Assembly: GCF_004137345.1 (NCBI RefSeq)
Contig: NZ_SDWV01000003.1
Location: 124,001 to 188,000, forward strand
Length of the DNA: 64,000 nucleotides
Reading direction: 5' to 3'
Source of the DNA: Nocardioides zhouii
GTDB taxonomy: Bacteria; Actinomycetota; Actinomycetes; Propionibacteriales; Nocardioidaceae
Both the position numbers and the translations under genes were made by a program. Below are positions 9,806-19,795 of this stretch, one piece after another. Position 1 is the stretch's first letter, and each line of letters starts with the position of its first letter. The notes under the pieces are model-generated. The model did no database searches. It was not told the DNA's origin and was given only the letters and a program-made list of their open reading frames with translations.

Positions 9806-10792
9806 TCAACGCGAGAGGTCGATGTACGAGGTGTGTCGACCAGGCTGTGCCTTATCAGCTCGCATGAACCCATGTCTCAAGCGGTCGGCCGCCACCAGTT
9901 CTCTCCCATAGACGTGGACCTTGGTGAAGACGTCGATGTTCCAGTTGCGCCGTTCCTCGAGCCAGGCGATCCGGCCATCGTCGTGCACCCGCTCCTCCTC
10001 GCCATGGAACTGCTCGCCGAAGTACTCGCCGCCGTAGGAGACCTCGGAGTTGCCTACGTCGATGCGGTACTTCGGCGTGCCGTCGTCGTCGTACACCCAG
10101 ATCTGCGTCTCGGGCGTCCCGATGTCGGCGTCGAACCAGTGCAGGCGCAGTGCGCTCTCGGGCTGTGACTCGGCCTTGCGATCTCCGAGCGGCGCGAGCT
10201 CGCGGAGCTGGAGAACGCCGCGAAAGCCCTTGAAGCGATCGATCTCGGCGAGCAACCTGTCATGGTCGAGGCCCTGACGCAGGAACCCGTCGATGGCACC
10301 GAGTGCATCGAAGCGCCACAACAACCGACCGAGGTCGCACGCAGTCCGGAGCTGGGAGGTCACCTGGAGGCCTTCGATCACCGTCAGGTCCCGTGGCTCG
10401 AAGGCTCGGATGCCGCTGGTGACGCCGGGGCGCCGCATCCGGCTGCCAGTGCTGCTGAAGAGGTCCAGCTCGGGCATCAAATGGATCGCGGAGCGAGGCA
10501 GCGCGTCAACCCCGTGGACCCAAGCGGCCGTACGGTCCACGACAACCGCGTGGTCGGGCACGATCAGCTTCAAGGCGCGCACACGCAACTTCAGCGAGTC
10601 CTCGACCTGACCGGCCACGAAGACGCCCCGGAGCAGAGGCCTGAGGAGCCCTCGCTCCACGAGTCGACGCCGGAGGCTTGCGCCGATGCCGAGGTCGTCG
10701 GCTTCGACAGCCGTGAACGGACGGTCCAACGGAACTGGCGCGTCGCTGCCAAGGAGGACAGCATCTCGAGCCCAGGGTGGCATGACGTGCAT
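9806..10792 (-). CDS. Orphan AbiEi-like / DUF559-type protein (putative nuclease domain)
   Basis: Protein of 328 aa with the two-part layout common in actinobacterial orphans. The N-terminal part resembles the AbiEi antitoxin wing-helix/AbiEi_1 region (LRRRLVERGLLRPLLRGVF, then AAWVHGVD). The C-terminal part resembles a DUF559/Vsr-like nuclease fold: ESALRLHWFDADIGTPETQ, then KYRIDVGNSEVSYGGEYFGE, then NWNIDVFTKVHVYG. The acidic positions of that fold are present (E, D, E), but the usual ExDG motif is replaced by GGEYFGE, so activity is uncertain. I chose ATG 10792, 6 nt after a CACAGT -10 (minus); ATG 10816 is an alternative. No partner toxin gene is adjacent. It sits between the converging pgl and rbpA genes and is bracketed by inverted repeat arrays. 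Confidence 0.65.
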   Translation of the reverse strand: MHVMPPWARDAVLLGSDAPVPLDRPFTAVEADDLGIGASLRRRLVERGLLRPLLRGVFVAGQVEDSLKLRVRALKLIVPDHAVVVDRTAAWVHGVDALPRSAIHLMPELDLFSSTGSRMRRPGVTSGIRAFEPRDLTVIEGLQVTSQLRTACDLGRLLWRFDALGAIDGFLRQGLDHDRLLAEIDRFKGFRGVLQLRELAPLGDRKAESQPESALRLHWFDADIGTPETQIWVYDDDGTPKYRIDVGNSEVSYGGEYFGEQFHGEEERVHDDGRIAWLEERRNWNIDVFTKVHVYGRELVAADRLRHGFMRADKAQPGRHTSYIDLSR

Positions 10793-10844
10793 GCGACCAC
10801 TGTGCCGCCTATGCACCTGACGCCGCTCGCGTCATCCACAGCCT

Positions 10845-10959
10845 CGGGCACGACGTGCCCGGTCACCTCGCCAAACGGGCACGAAGTGCCCGGTCACCTC
10901 GCCAGACGGGCACGAAGTGCCCGGTCACCCTGCCAGACGGGCACGAAGTGCCCGGTCAG
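10845..10959 (-). repeat. Tandem 31-bp palindromic repeat array, right arm (inverted copy)
   Basis: Units with the same exact 31-nt period begin at 10845, 10876, 10907 and 10938 (last one partial). On the minus strand each carries the same GTGACC plus GGGCACTTCGTGCCC core as the left arm, with a different 9-nt linker (TCTGGCGAG and variants). The unit nearest rbpA contains that gene's TGA stop (10956-10958), mirroring the arrangement at pgl. The first unit has GAC in place of GAA in the hairpin loop. Confidence 0.9.
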
Positions 10960-11315
10960 AAGATGATCTCGCCGGCCTTGCGGCGGCTGCGGAGGAGGGC
11001 GACGGCCTCGTCAAGGATGTCGGCCGCCTCGGTCTCGCTGCGACGCTCCTTCACGTAGGCGAGGTGCGTCTTGTACGGCTCGATCTTCGGCGCCGGGGGC
11101 GGGTTCTCGCTGTCCAGGCTGGCCGGGAGGCCGCACTTGGGGCAGTCCCACGACTCGGGCACGTTGGCCTCGATGGCGAACGTCACGACCGAGCGGTGGT
11201 CGTGGCTGCAGAAGTAGGTGACGGTCTGCCGCGGCGCGGCATCACCGCGCTCGGCCTCACCCATCGGGCCCGCTCCGACCCGGCTACCCCGGATCGCGTT
11301 TCCAGCACCAGCCAC
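10956..11315 (-). CDS. rbpA: RNA polymerase-binding protein RbpA
   Basis: Actinobacteria-specific factor that binds RNA polymerase with group 1 and some group 2 sigma factors and stabilises the open complex. Length 119 aa. It starts with the basic linker GNAIRGSRVGAGPMGEAERG and continues with the zinc-ribbon-like core domain, where CPKCGLP is preceded by YFCSHDH. The C-terminal sigma-interacting helix contains YKTHLAYVKERRSE. I chose GTG 11315 because AAGGAG lies 6 nt upstream and the family N-terminus begins here. Its stop is embedded in the right repeat array. Confidence 0.93.
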   Translation of the reverse strand: MAGAGNAIRGSRVGAGPMGEAERGDAAPRQTVTYFCSHDHRSVVTFAIEANVPESWDCPKCGLPASLDSENPPPAPKIEPYKTHLAYVKERRSETEAADILDEAVALLRSRRKAGEIIF

Positions 11316-11343
11316 GACGGCTCCTTCGAAAGAGTGGGGGGAC

Positions 11344-11583
11344 TCAGTTGCCCGCGTAGGCCTTGAGAAGGCCCAGGGCGACGATGCATGCGAACCAGAT
11401 GACGCCGACACCGACCGTGAACCGATCGAGGTTGCGCTCGGCAACCGACGATCCCCCCAGGCTGCTGGAGACGCCACCACCGAACATGTCGGAGAGGCCA
11501 CCACCGCGGCCCTTGTGGAGCAGCACCAGCAGGATCATGATCGCGCTCGCTAGAACGAGCAGGACGGTGAACAGCAGAATCAC
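11344..11583 (-). CDS. secG: Preprotein translocase subunit SecG
   Basis: Small subunit of the SecYEG channel. It has 79 aa with two transmembrane segments (about 2-23 and 56-75) joined by the conserved cytoplasmic loop HKGRGGGLSDMFGGG and followed by the VAERNLDRFT motif. GTG 11583 lies 7 nt downstream of TAGGCT (11591-11596, minus), so the transcript is probably leaderless. The link of secG to tpiA upstream and rbpA downstream is usual in actinobacteria. Confidence 0.94.
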   Translation of the reverse strand: MILLFTVLLVLASAIMILLVLLHKGRGGGLSDMFGGGVSSSLGGSSVAERNLDRFTVGVGVIWFACIVALGLLKAYAGN

Positions 11584-11626
11584 GAGCGGAAGCCTACGTC
11601 ACGACCACGGCGAAGTGAGCGGCGCC

Positions 11627-12427
11627 TCACAGCACGGGCATGTCGTAGAAGCGGCAGATGCCGCCGAACTCGTCGACCTGCAGGCTGGCGCCGCCGACGA
11701 GGCACCCGTCGACGTCGACCTTCTCCATGATCCCGCCCACGTTGGCGGCCTTGACCGAACCGCCGTAGAGGATCCGCAGCGAGTCGGCAGCGCCGTCGCC
11801 GTGCACCTCGCGTACGCGCTCGCGGATGGCCGCGCAGACCTCCTGCGCGTCGTCGGGCGTGGCCACCTCGCCGGTGCCGATGGCCCACACCGGCTCGTAC
11901 GCCACGACGAGGCCGGCGACCTGCTCGGCGGTGAAGCCGTCGAGCGAGCCGTCGACCTGCGACAGCGTGAAGGGCACGTGCTCGCCTGCCTGGCGCACGT
12001 CGAGCCCCTCGCCCACGCACACGATCGGGGTCATCCCCGCCGCGAGTGACTTGTGAGCCTTGGCGTTGACCAGCTCGTCGCTCTCCTGGTGGTGCATCCG
12101 CCGCTCGGAGTGGCCGACCACGACGTAGGAGCAGCCCAGCTTGCTGAGCATCGCCGCGGAGATCTCACCCGTGTACGCGCCGTCGTCGTGGACGGACACG
12201 TCCTGCGCGCCGTAGCGGATCGACAGTCGGTCGCCGTCGACCATCGTCTGCACCGAGCGGATGTCGGTGAACGGCGGGACCACGACGACCTCGACCTTGC
12301 CGTAGTCGTGGCGCTTGTCGGACAGCGTCCAGGCGAGCTTCTGGACCATCACCACCGCTTCCTGGTGGTTGAGGTTCATCTTCCAGTTGCCCGCCATCAG
12401 CGGGGTGCGGTCGTTCTTCGGAGCCAC
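11627..12427 (-). CDS. tpiA: Triose-phosphate isomerase
   Basis: Interconverts dihydroxyacetone-P and glyceraldehyde-3-P. Length 266 aa. All three catalytic elements are visible: NWKMN (lysine, about K16), VVGHSERR (histidine) and [11 protein letters not shown] (glutamate). The phosphate loop [10 protein letters not shown] lies near the C-terminus. GTG 12427 starts 2 nt after the pgk stop, with AAAGGGA just upstream. Third gene of gap-pgk-tpiA. Confidence 0.97.
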   Translation of the reverse strand: MAPKNDRTPLMAGNWKMNLNHQEAVVMVQKLAWTLSDKRHDYGKVEVVVVPPFTDIRSVQTMVDGDRLSIRYGAQDVSVHDDGAYTGEISAAMLSKLGCSYVVVGHSERRMHHQESDELVNAKAHKSLAAGMTPIVCVGEGLDVRQAGEHVPFTLSQVDGSLDGFTAEQVAGLVVAYEPVWAIGTGEVATPDDAQEVCAAIRERVREVHGDGAADSLRILYGGSVKAANVGGIMEKVDVDGCLVGGASLQVDEFGGICRFYDMPVL

Positions 12428-12429
12428 GG

Positions 12430-13641
12430 TCAGTCCCTTTCGAGTACAGCGATGCCCGGGAGCTCCTTGCCCTCCAGGAACTCCAGCGAGGCGCCGCCGC
12501 CCGTGGAGATGTGGCCGAACGCGGCCTCGTCGAAGCCCAGCTGGCGTACGGCCGCGGCCGAGTCGCCGCCGCCGACGACGGAGAGGCCGTCCACCTCGGT
12601 CAGCGCCTGCGCGACGGCACGCGTGCCCTCGGCGAACGCGTCGACCTCGAAGACGCCCATCGGGCCGTTCCAGAACACCGTCTTCGCGTCGGCCAGCGCG
12701 GCCGCGAAGGCCCGCGCCGACTCGGGCCCGATGTCGAGACCGAGTGCGTCGGCCGGGATCTCGGTCGCGGGTACGACGCTGGGCTCGGGCGCGCGGTCGT
12801 CGGACGGGAACGCCGTGTCGACGACGACGTCGGTCGGCAGGACGATCTCGACGCCCCGGTCCGCGGCCTCTTCGAGGTAGCGGGTGCAGGTGTCGAGCTG
12901 GTCCTCCTCGAGCAGGCTCTTGCCGACCTCGTGGCCCTGGGCCTTGAGGAAGGTGAAGACCATGCCGCCACCGATGAGGATCTTGTCGGCCTTGTCGATC
13001 AGGTTGTCGATCACGCCGAGCTTGTCGGAGACCTTCGAGCCGCCGAGGACGACGACGTAGGGGCGCTCCGGGTGCTCGGTGAGCTTGCGCAGCACCTCGA
13101 CCTCCGCAGCGACCAGGCCGCCCATCGCCGACGGCAGCCGGAGCGCGACGTCGTACACGCTGGCCTGCTTGCGGTGCACGACACCGAAGCCGTCGGAGAC
13201 GAACGCGTCGGCCAGCTGCGCGAGCTGGTCGGCGAACGAGCCGCGGATGGCGTCGTCCTTGCTGGTCTCGCCGTCGTTGAAGCGGACGTTCTCGAGCACG
13301 GCGATGTCGCCGTCCTGGAGCCCGGCGACAGTCTCCGAGGCGCTCGCACCCACGGTGTCGGTCGCGAACGCCACGGGCCGCTCGAGCAGCTCGGAGAGCC
13401 GCGCGGCCACCGGCCCGAGGGAGTACTTCGGGTCCGGCGAGCCGTCGGGGCGGCCCAGGTGGGCGGTGACGACCACCCGGGCACCCGCGTCGGACAGCTG
13501 CGCGATCGTCGGGACGCTGGCGCGGATGCGGCCGTCGTCGGTGATGGTGGTGCCGTCGAGGGGCACGTTGAGGTCCGAGCGGACCAGGACGCGCTTGCCC
13601 GTCAGGTCACCCAGGGACTCGATGCCTGCAGTGGTCGACAT
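12430..13641 (-). CDS. pgk: Phosphoglycerate kinase
   Basis: Transfers phosphate from 1,3-bisphosphoglycerate to ADP. Length 403 aa with both lobes. The N-terminal substrate lobe has [14 protein letters not shown] and TAHLGRPDG. The hinge follows [14 protein letters not shown]. The C-terminal nucleotide lobe has WNGPMGVFE and [14 protein letters not shown] 13641 lies 5 nt after the gap stop, so the two are transcribed and probably translated together. Confidence 0.97.
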   Translation of the reverse strand: MSTTAGIESLGDLTGKRVLVRSDLNVPLDGTTITDDGRIRASVPTIAQLSDAGARVVVTAHLGRPDGSPDPKYSLGPVAARLSELLERPVAFATDTVGASASETVAGLQDGDIAVLENVRFNDGETSKDDAIRGSFADQLAQLADAFVSDGFGVVHRKQASVYDVALRLPSAMGGLVAAEVEVLRKLTEHPERPYVVVLGGSKVSDKLGVIDNLIDKADKILIGGGMVFTFLKAQGHEVGKSLLEEDQLDTCTRYLEEAADRGVEIVLPTDVVVDTAFPSDDRAPEPSVVPATEIPADALGLDIGPESARAFAAALADAKTVFWNGPMGVFEVDAFAEGTRAVAQALTEVDGLSVVGGGDSAAAVRQLGFDEAAFGHISTGGGASLEFLEGKELPGIAVLERD

Positions 13642-13646
13642 CGTGG

Positions 13647-14717
<1,071 letters not shown>

Positions 14718-14773
14718 TTATCGGTTGCCGATGAGCCCGATGTGCGGAGTCTTCCGCGGTACGGACAGGTAAC

Positions 14774-14787
14774 TTGGATCGTTCCAA
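14774..14787. promoter_or_regulatory. Palindrome TTGGATCGTTCCAA upstream of gap
   Basis: Perfect 5-bp-arm inverted repeat (TTGGA-TCGT-TCCAA) about 130 nt upstream of the gap start, in the gap-whiA intergenic region. A possible -10, TAAGGT on the minus strand, lies nearer gap at about 14718-14723. This is consistent with a glycolytic regulator site but not specific enough to name one. Confidence 0.3.
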
Positions 14788-14857
14788 TACTCGGGACGAG
14801 CGTCACAACGGCGTACGTCGGGCGAGTCAGCGGCTCAGCTGGTTTCGCCCCGACTGC

Positions 14858-15844
14858 TCAAGCATCCTCGGCGAGCATTTCCGGGGTCAGCGACGACTCG
14901 GTGTCGGGGATGCCGAGCTCCTCGGCGCGCTTGTCGGCCATCGCGAGCAGGCGACGGATGCGCCCGGCGATCGCGTCCTTGGTCAGCACCGGCTCGTGGA
15001 GCTGGCCGAGCTCCTCCAGGGAGGCCTGCTTGTGCTCGAGGCGGAGGTGGCCGGCCTGGCGGAGGTGGTCGGGGATCTCGTCGCTGAGGATCTCGAGCGC
15101 CCGCTCCACCCGGGCCCCGGCGGCGACCGCGGCGCGCGCCGAGCGGCGCAGGTTGGCGTCGTCGAAGTTGGCCAGGCGGTTGGCGGTCGCGCGCACCTCG
15201 CGGCGCATCCGGCGCTCCTCCCACGCCATCAGCGACTCGTGGGCGCCGAGGCGGGTCAGCAGGGCGCCGATGGCGTCGCCGTCGCGGATGACGACCCGGT
15301 CGACGCCGCGCACCTCGCGTGCCTTGGCCGAGATGCCGAGCCGGCGGGCGACACCCACGATCGCGAGGGCCGCCTCGGGGCCGGGGCAGGTGATCTCGAG
15401 CGACGACGAGCGACCGGGCTCGGTGAGCGACCCGTGGGCCAGGAACGCACCGCGCCAGGCGGCCACGGCGTCACAGCCGCCGCCACTGACGACAGCAGGC
15501 GGCAGACCGCGTACGGGGCGACCGCGCTGGTCGAGCAGGCCGGTCTGCCGGGCGAGCGCCTCACCGTCCTTGGTGACCCGGACGATGTAGCGGCTGCCCT
15601 TGCGGATGCCGTTGCCCTGCACCATCACGACGTCGGAGGGGTGGCCGTAGACCTCGGAGATGTCCTTGCGCAGCCGGCGGGCCGCCGCACCCGTGTCGAG
15701 CTCGGCCTCGACCACGATCCGACCACTCACGATGTGGAGACCGCCCGCGAATCGGAGCATCGAGGCGACCTCGGCCTTGCGGCAGCAGGTCTTGGTGATC
15801 TGGGTGGAGGCGAGCTCGGCCTTCACCTGTGCCGTCATTGCCAT
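14858..15844 (-). CDS. whiA: DNA-binding protein WhiA
   Basis: Conserved Gram-positive DNA-binding protein; in Streptomyces it controls sporulation and cell-division genes together with WhiB. Length 328 aa. The N-terminal degenerate homing-endonuclease (LAGLIDADG-like) domain begins [12 protein letters not shown] with [15 protein letters not shown]. The C-terminal helix-turn-helix is in [25 protein letters not shown] 15844 is 7 nt after CAGGAT (15852-15857, minus). The yvcK-rapZ-uvrC order upstream is the conserved actinobacterial cluster. Confidence 0.95.
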   Translation of the reverse strand: MAMTAQVKAELASTQITKTCCRKAEVASMLRFAGGLHIVSGRIVVEAELDTGAAARRLRKDISEVYGHPSDVVMVQGNGIRKGSRYIVRVTKDGEALARQTGLLDQRGRPVRGLPPAVVSGGGCDAVAAWRGAFLAHGSLTEPGRSSSLEITCPGPEAALAIVGVARRLGISAKAREVRGVDRVVIRDGDAIGALLTRLGAHESLMAWEERRMRREVRATANRLANFDDANLRRSARAAVAAGARVERALEILSDEIPDHLRQAGHLRLEHKQASLEELGQLHEPVLTKDAIAGRIRRLLAMADKRAEELGIPDTESSLTPEMLAEDA

Positions 15845-15899
15845 GGACGGAATCCTGCCATGCTGGTCAACGACCCTCGACCGGCGAGGTGGAGACGCC

Positions 15900-16868
15900 T
15901 CAGCTGCCCTCGACGATGCGCCCGAAAGCGGCCGCGAGCAGGTCGGGATCGTGCCGTGGCTCCCCCGGTACGGCGATGTCCTCGACGACCAGCCGGGCAC
16001 CCCGGTCGGCGACGACCTTCTCCAGCCGCTCGCGGTCGCCGCCCACGGCCGAGGAGTCCACGAGGACGGCGTGCACGGTGAGGTCGGGGGCGTGCTCGTA
16101 GAGCACCGCGAGGTGGTCGGCCGGCCCGAAACCGGTCGTCTCCCCCGCCTGTGCCTCGAGGTTGAGCACGACGATGAGCCGACCCTCGGTCTCGGCCAGC
16201 GCGCGCCGCAGTCCCGGCACCATCAGGTGCGGGATGACCGAGGAGAACCACGATCCCGGCCCCAGCACGACCCACTCGGCCGCGCGGATGGCCGCCATCG
16301 CCTCCTCGCAGGCCTCGGGATCCTCGGGGACGAGCGCGACGGACTCGATCTGGCCGTCGGTCGTGGCGACCTCGACCTGGCCGCGGACGACGGTGATGTC
16401 GTCCGGGCGTGCGGGATCGGCGCCCCGCACCCGTGCGGAGATGTCCATCGGCGTGGTCGCCATCGGGAGCACCCGGCCGTGGGCGCCGAGGAGGCGCCCC
16501 ACCCAGTCGAGCGCGCGGACGTGGTCACCCATCAGCTCCCACAGCGACACGATCAGGAGGTTGCCGACGACGTGCCCCTGCATCTCGCCCTCACCAGCGA
16601 AACGGTGCTGCAGGACGTCGGCCCACGTCCGGCCCCACTCGTCATCGCCACAGAGGGCGGCGAGCGCCATCCGCAGGTCTCCCGGAGGGAGCACCCCGAA
16701 CTCGCCCCGCAGCCGGCCCGACGAGCCGCCGTTGTCGGCGACGGTCACGACTGCCGTCAGGTCGTCGATCGTGAGGTCGTCGTGGAGCCGGCGGAGTGCG
16801 GACAGGGTGGCGAACAGTCCGTGCCCGCCGCCCAGGGCGACCGCGGCCTGCGCGGTCCCGCGGGCCAC
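15900..16868 (-). CDS. yvcK: YvcK/CofD-like UDP-sugar-binding regulator
   Basis: Protein of 322 aa of the YvcK (GlmR/CuvA) family, which binds UDP-GlcNAc and adjusts the split of carbon between glycolysis/gluconeogenesis and peptidoglycan precursor synthesis. Motifs: [16 protein letters not shown] (N-terminal glycine-rich loop), [26 protein letters not shown], and [13 protein letters not shown]. It is related in fold to the F420 enzyme CofD but sits in the whiA-yvcK-rapZ cluster, which decides the assignment. GTG 16868 is 1 nt from the rapZ stop, with GGGAG upstream. Confidence 0.93.
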   Translation of the reverse strand: MARGTAQAAVALGGGHGLFATLSALRRLHDDLTIDDLTAVVTVADNGGSSGRLRGEFGVLPPGDLRMALAALCGDDEWGRTWADVLQHRFAGEGEMQGHVVGNLLIVSLWELMGDHVRALDWVGRLLGAHGRVLPMATTPMDISARVRGADPARPDDITVVRGQVEVATTDGQIESVALVPEDPEACEEAMAAIRAAEWVVLGPGSWFSSVIPHLMVPGLRRALAETEGRLIVVLNLEAQAGETTGFGPADHLAVLYEHAPDLTVHAVLVDSSAVGGDRERLEKVVADRGARLVVEDIAVPGEPRHDPDLLAAAFGRIVEGS

Positions 16869-16869
16869 G

Positions 16870-17739
16870 TCACTCCCTGCCGAGGTCGCGGTGGGCGGTC
16901 CGTACGTCGTAGCCGCCGTCGCGGAGCCGCGCGGCGATCGCCTCCGTCATGGCCACGCTGCGGTGCTTGCCGCCGGTGCAGCCCACGGCGACCTGCATGA
17001 ACCGCTTGCCCTCGCGGACGTAGCCCTCGGCGACCGTGCCGAGGACGGGGAGGTACTGCTCCAGGAAGGTGCTGGCACCGGGTTGGGACAGGACGTAGTC
17101 GGCGACGGCGGAGTCCCGACCGTTCTGCGGTCGCAGCTCGGGCACCCAGTGGGGGTTGGGCAGGAACCGCATGTCGGCCACCCAGTCGGCGTCCACGGGG
17201 ATGCCGTACTTGAAGCCGAAGCTGATCACCGTCACCTTGAGCCGCGTCGAGGCCGCGGTGCCGAAGAGCTCGGCGATGCGGTCCTGCAGCTCGTGGACGT
17301 TGAAGTTCGAGGTGTCGAGCAGCACGTCGGCGTCGCCGCGGATGTCGGCCATCGCGACCCGCTCGCGCTGGAGGCCGTGGAGCAGGCGACCGCTGCCCTG
17401 GAGCGGGTGCGGCCGGCGGGCCGCCTCCTGCCGGCGCACGAGGACGTCCTCGGTGGCCTCGAGGAACAGCAGCGTCGTCGGGCGCCCGGTGACCTGCTGG
17501 TGCCGGTTGGCCTGGAGGGAGTCGAAGAACGAGCCCGACCGTACGTCGACCACGACCGCGATCGGCTGGTCGATGCCGCGGCTGTCGTCGACGAGCCGCA
17601 CGACGTCGCGCACCAGCGTCGGTGGGAGGTTGTCGACCACGAAGTAGCCGAGGTCCTCGAGCTCCTTGGCGGCCGTGCTGCGGCCGGCACCGGTCATCCC
17701 GGTGACGATCACCAGCTCGCCGGGTGTCGCCTCGACCAT
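16870..17739 (-). CDS. rapZ: RNase adapter RapZ family nucleotide-binding protein
   Basis: P-loop protein of 289 aa (YvcJ/RapZ). In E. coli RapZ guides GlmZ small-RNA cleavage and senses glucosamine-6-P; the actinobacterial role is less defined. The Walker A is GMTGAGRS (about 14-21), with Arg in place of the usual Lys. YFVVDNLPP and the C-terminal cysteine-histidine segment VAVGCTGGKHRSV are family hallmarks. ATG 17739 lies 4 nt after the uvrC stop, and the upstream AGGAGGACTGAGGAC overlaps that stop, indicating coupling. Confidence 0.93.
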   Translation of the reverse strand: MVEATPGELVIVTGMTGAGRSTAAKELEDLGYFVVDNLPPTLVRDVVRLVDDSRGIDQPIAVVVDVRSGSFFDSLQANRHQQVTGRPTTLLFLEATEDVLVRRQEAARRPHPLQGSGRLLHGLQRERVAMADIRGDADVLLDTSNFNVHELQDRIAELFGTAASTRLKVTVISFGFKYGIPVDADWVADMRFLPNPHWVPELRPQNGRDSAVADYVLSQPGASTFLEQYLPVLGTVAEGYVREGKRFMQVAVGCTGGKHRSVAMTEAIAARLRDGGYDVRTAHRDLGRE

Positions 17740-17743
17740 GTCC

Positions 17744-19735
17744 TCAGTCCTCCTCGAGCAGCTCGCCGGTGGCCGTGTTGACCCGCGGCTGGGACGCAGT
17801 CTTGCGGGTCGCGTCGGCCTTCGCGACCGCATCCTTGATCGCCGTCGCCGTCCGCGGGCCGATGCCCGGCACGAGCGCGATCGCGTCGGGCTCGGCCTCG
17901 CGCAGCTTCTTGAGCGACCCGAAGTGCTTGAGCAGCGTCTTGCGGCGGACCTCGCCGAGGCCGGGCACGTCGTCGAGCATGCTCTCGACCATCGACTTGG
18001 AGCGGCGGCCGCGGTGGTGGTTGATCGCGAAGCGGTGGGCCTCGTCGCGGATCCGCTGCAGCAGGTAGAGGCCCTCGCTGGTGCGCGCCATGATCACCGG
18101 GTCCTCCTCCCCCGGCAGCCACACCTCCTCGAGCCGCTTGGCCAACCCGCAGACCGGGATGTCGTTGACGCCGAGCTCGGCGAGCGCCTGCTGGGCGGCG
18201 GCCACCTGGGGCGGGCCGCCGTCGACCACGACGAGCGAGGGGGCGTACGCGAACTTGCGCGGGCGACCTGTTTCAGGATCGACGAGCATGGGGCCGGAGT
18301 CGGTCGCCACCGTCTCGCTCCGCGCCTGCTCGTCGAGCAGTCGCTTGAACCGTCGGGTGATCACCTCGTGCATGGACGCGACGTCGTTCTGCCCGTCGAC
18401 GCCGCGGATGACGAAGCGCCGGTACTCCGACTTGCGGGACAGGCCGTCCTCGAAGACGACCATCGACGCGACCACCTCGGTGCCCTGGAGGTTGGAGACG
18501 TCGTAGCACTCGATGCGCAGCGGCACCTCGTCGAGGGCGAGCGCCTTCTGGATCTCCTCGAGCGCGCGGTTGCGGGTGGTGAGGTCGCTGGCGCGCTTGG
18601 TCTTGTGGAGCGCGAGCGCCTGCGCGGCGTTGTTGGCGACGGTCTGCTGCAGGTCGCGCTTGTCACCGCGCTGCGGCACCCGGATCGCCACCTTGCTCCC
18701 CCGCCGCTCGGACAGCAGCTCCTCCAGCACGCCGGCGTCCGGCGGGAGCATCGGCACCAGCACCTCGCGCGGGATCGTGTCCCCGCTGTCGTCGTGGCCG
18801 ACGCCGCCGTAGAGCTGCAGCAGGAAGTCCTGGACGAGCTCGGGCGTGCCGCCCTCGTCCATCCGGTCGGCCACCCAGCCTCGCTGACCGCGGATCCGGC
18901 CGCCCCGGACGTAGAAGATCTGGACAGCCACCTCGAGCGGGTCCTCGACGAGGGCGATCACGTCGGCGTCGGCGCCGTCGCCCAGCACGACCGCCTGCTT
19001 CTCCAGGGCCCGCTCCATGGCGCCGAGGTCGTCGCGCAGCCGAGCGGCCTTCTCGAAGTCGAGCGCCTCGCTGGCGGCGTACATCTCCTTGCGGATCCGC
19101 GCCATGAACGGCTTGGTCTGGCCGCCCATGAAGTCGCAGAAGTCGTCGACGATGCGGCGGTGCTCCTCCTCGGAGACGTTGCCGACGCAGGGGGCCGAGC
19201 ACTTGTCGATGTAGCCGAGGAGGCACGGCCGGCCGATCTGCGCCGAGCGCTTGAAGACGCCGTTGGAGCACGAGCGCATCGGGAAGACGCGCAGCAGGAT
19301 GTCGACGGTCTCGCGGATGGCCCAGGCGTGGCTGTAGGGGCCGAAGTAGCGGGTGCCCTTGCGCTTGGCGCCGCGCCCGACCATCACGCGCGGGAACTCG
19401 TCGCCGACCGTGACCGCGAGCCACGGGTAGGACTTGTCGTCGCGGTACTTGACGTTGAAGCGCGGGTCGAACTCCTTGATCCAGCTGTACTCCAGCTGAA
19501 GCGCCTCGACCTCGGTGTCGACGACGGTCCACTCGACGCTGGCGCCGGTGCTGACCATGGTCGCCGTACGGGGGTGCAGGTTGCCGATGTCCTGGAAGTA
19601 GGACGACAGGCGAGCGCGCAGGCTCTTGGCCTTGCCGACGTAGATCACGCGACCCTTGGCGTCGCGGAACCGGTAGACCCCCGGGCGGGTGGGAATCGAC
19701 CCGGGCGCGGGTCGATAGGAGCTCGGCGTGGCCAC
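17744..19735 (-). CDS. uvrC: Excinuclease ABC subunit C
   Basis: Makes the dual incisions in nucleotide-excision repair. Length 663 aa. Order of domains: GIY-YIG nuclease ([21 protein letters not shown] region, about 17-95), Cys-rich block ([27 protein letters not shown]), UVR/UvrB-binding segment (about 205-240), RNase H-like domain with [10 protein letters not shown], and tandem helix-hairpin-helix at the C-terminus ([29 protein letters not shown]). GTG 19735 is 6 nt after TAGGGT (19742-19747, minus), implying a leaderless mRNA. First gene of the uvrC-rapZ-yvcK-whiA group. Confidence 0.97.
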   Translation of the reverse strand: MATPSSYRPAPGSIPTRPGVYRFRDAKGRVIYVGKAKSLRARLSSYFQDIGNLHPRTATMVSTGASVEWTVVDTEVEALQLEYSWIKEFDPRFNVKYRDDKSYPWLAVTVGDEFPRVMVGRGAKRKGTRYFGPYSHAWAIRETVDILLRVFPMRSCSNGVFKRSAQIGRPCLLGYIDKCSAPCVGNVSEEEHRRIVDDFCDFMGGQTKPFMARIRKEMYAASEALDFEKAARLRDDLGAMERALEKQAVVLGDGADADVIALVEDPLEVAVQIFYVRGGRIRGQRGWVADRMDEGGTPELVQDFLLQLYGGVGHDDSGDTIPREVLVPMLPPDAGVLEELLSERRGSKVAIRVPQRGDKRDLQQTVANNAAQALALHKTKRASDLTTRNRALEEIQKALALDEVPLRIECYDVSNLQGTEVVASMVVFEDGLSRKSEYRRFVIRGVDGQNDVASMHEVITRRFKRLLDEQARSETVATDSGPMLVDPETGRPRKFAYAPSLVVVDGGPPQVAAAQQALAELGVNDIPVCGLAKRLEEVWLPGEEDPVIMARTSEGLYLLQRIRDEAHRFAINHHRGRRSKSMVESMLDDVPGLGEVRRKTLLKHFGSLKKLREAEPDAIALVPGIGPRTATAIKDAVAKADATRKTASQPRVNTATGELLEED

Positions 19736-19795
19736 CCGCCAACCCTACGGGCGGCCCCCGACACCGGAGGCCGCCCGGGTGGGCTCAGCCGAGCG

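Noticed and set aside
9686-10959. Regular 31-nt repeats resembling a CRISPR array
   Set aside because: Linkers are only 9 nt and nearly identical within each array; there are no unique spacers and no cas genes.
11338-11504. N-terminal extension of RbpA up to 11504
   Set aside because: It overlaps secG, reads as Ser/Pro-rich noise, and the family start with a good ribosome site is at 11315.
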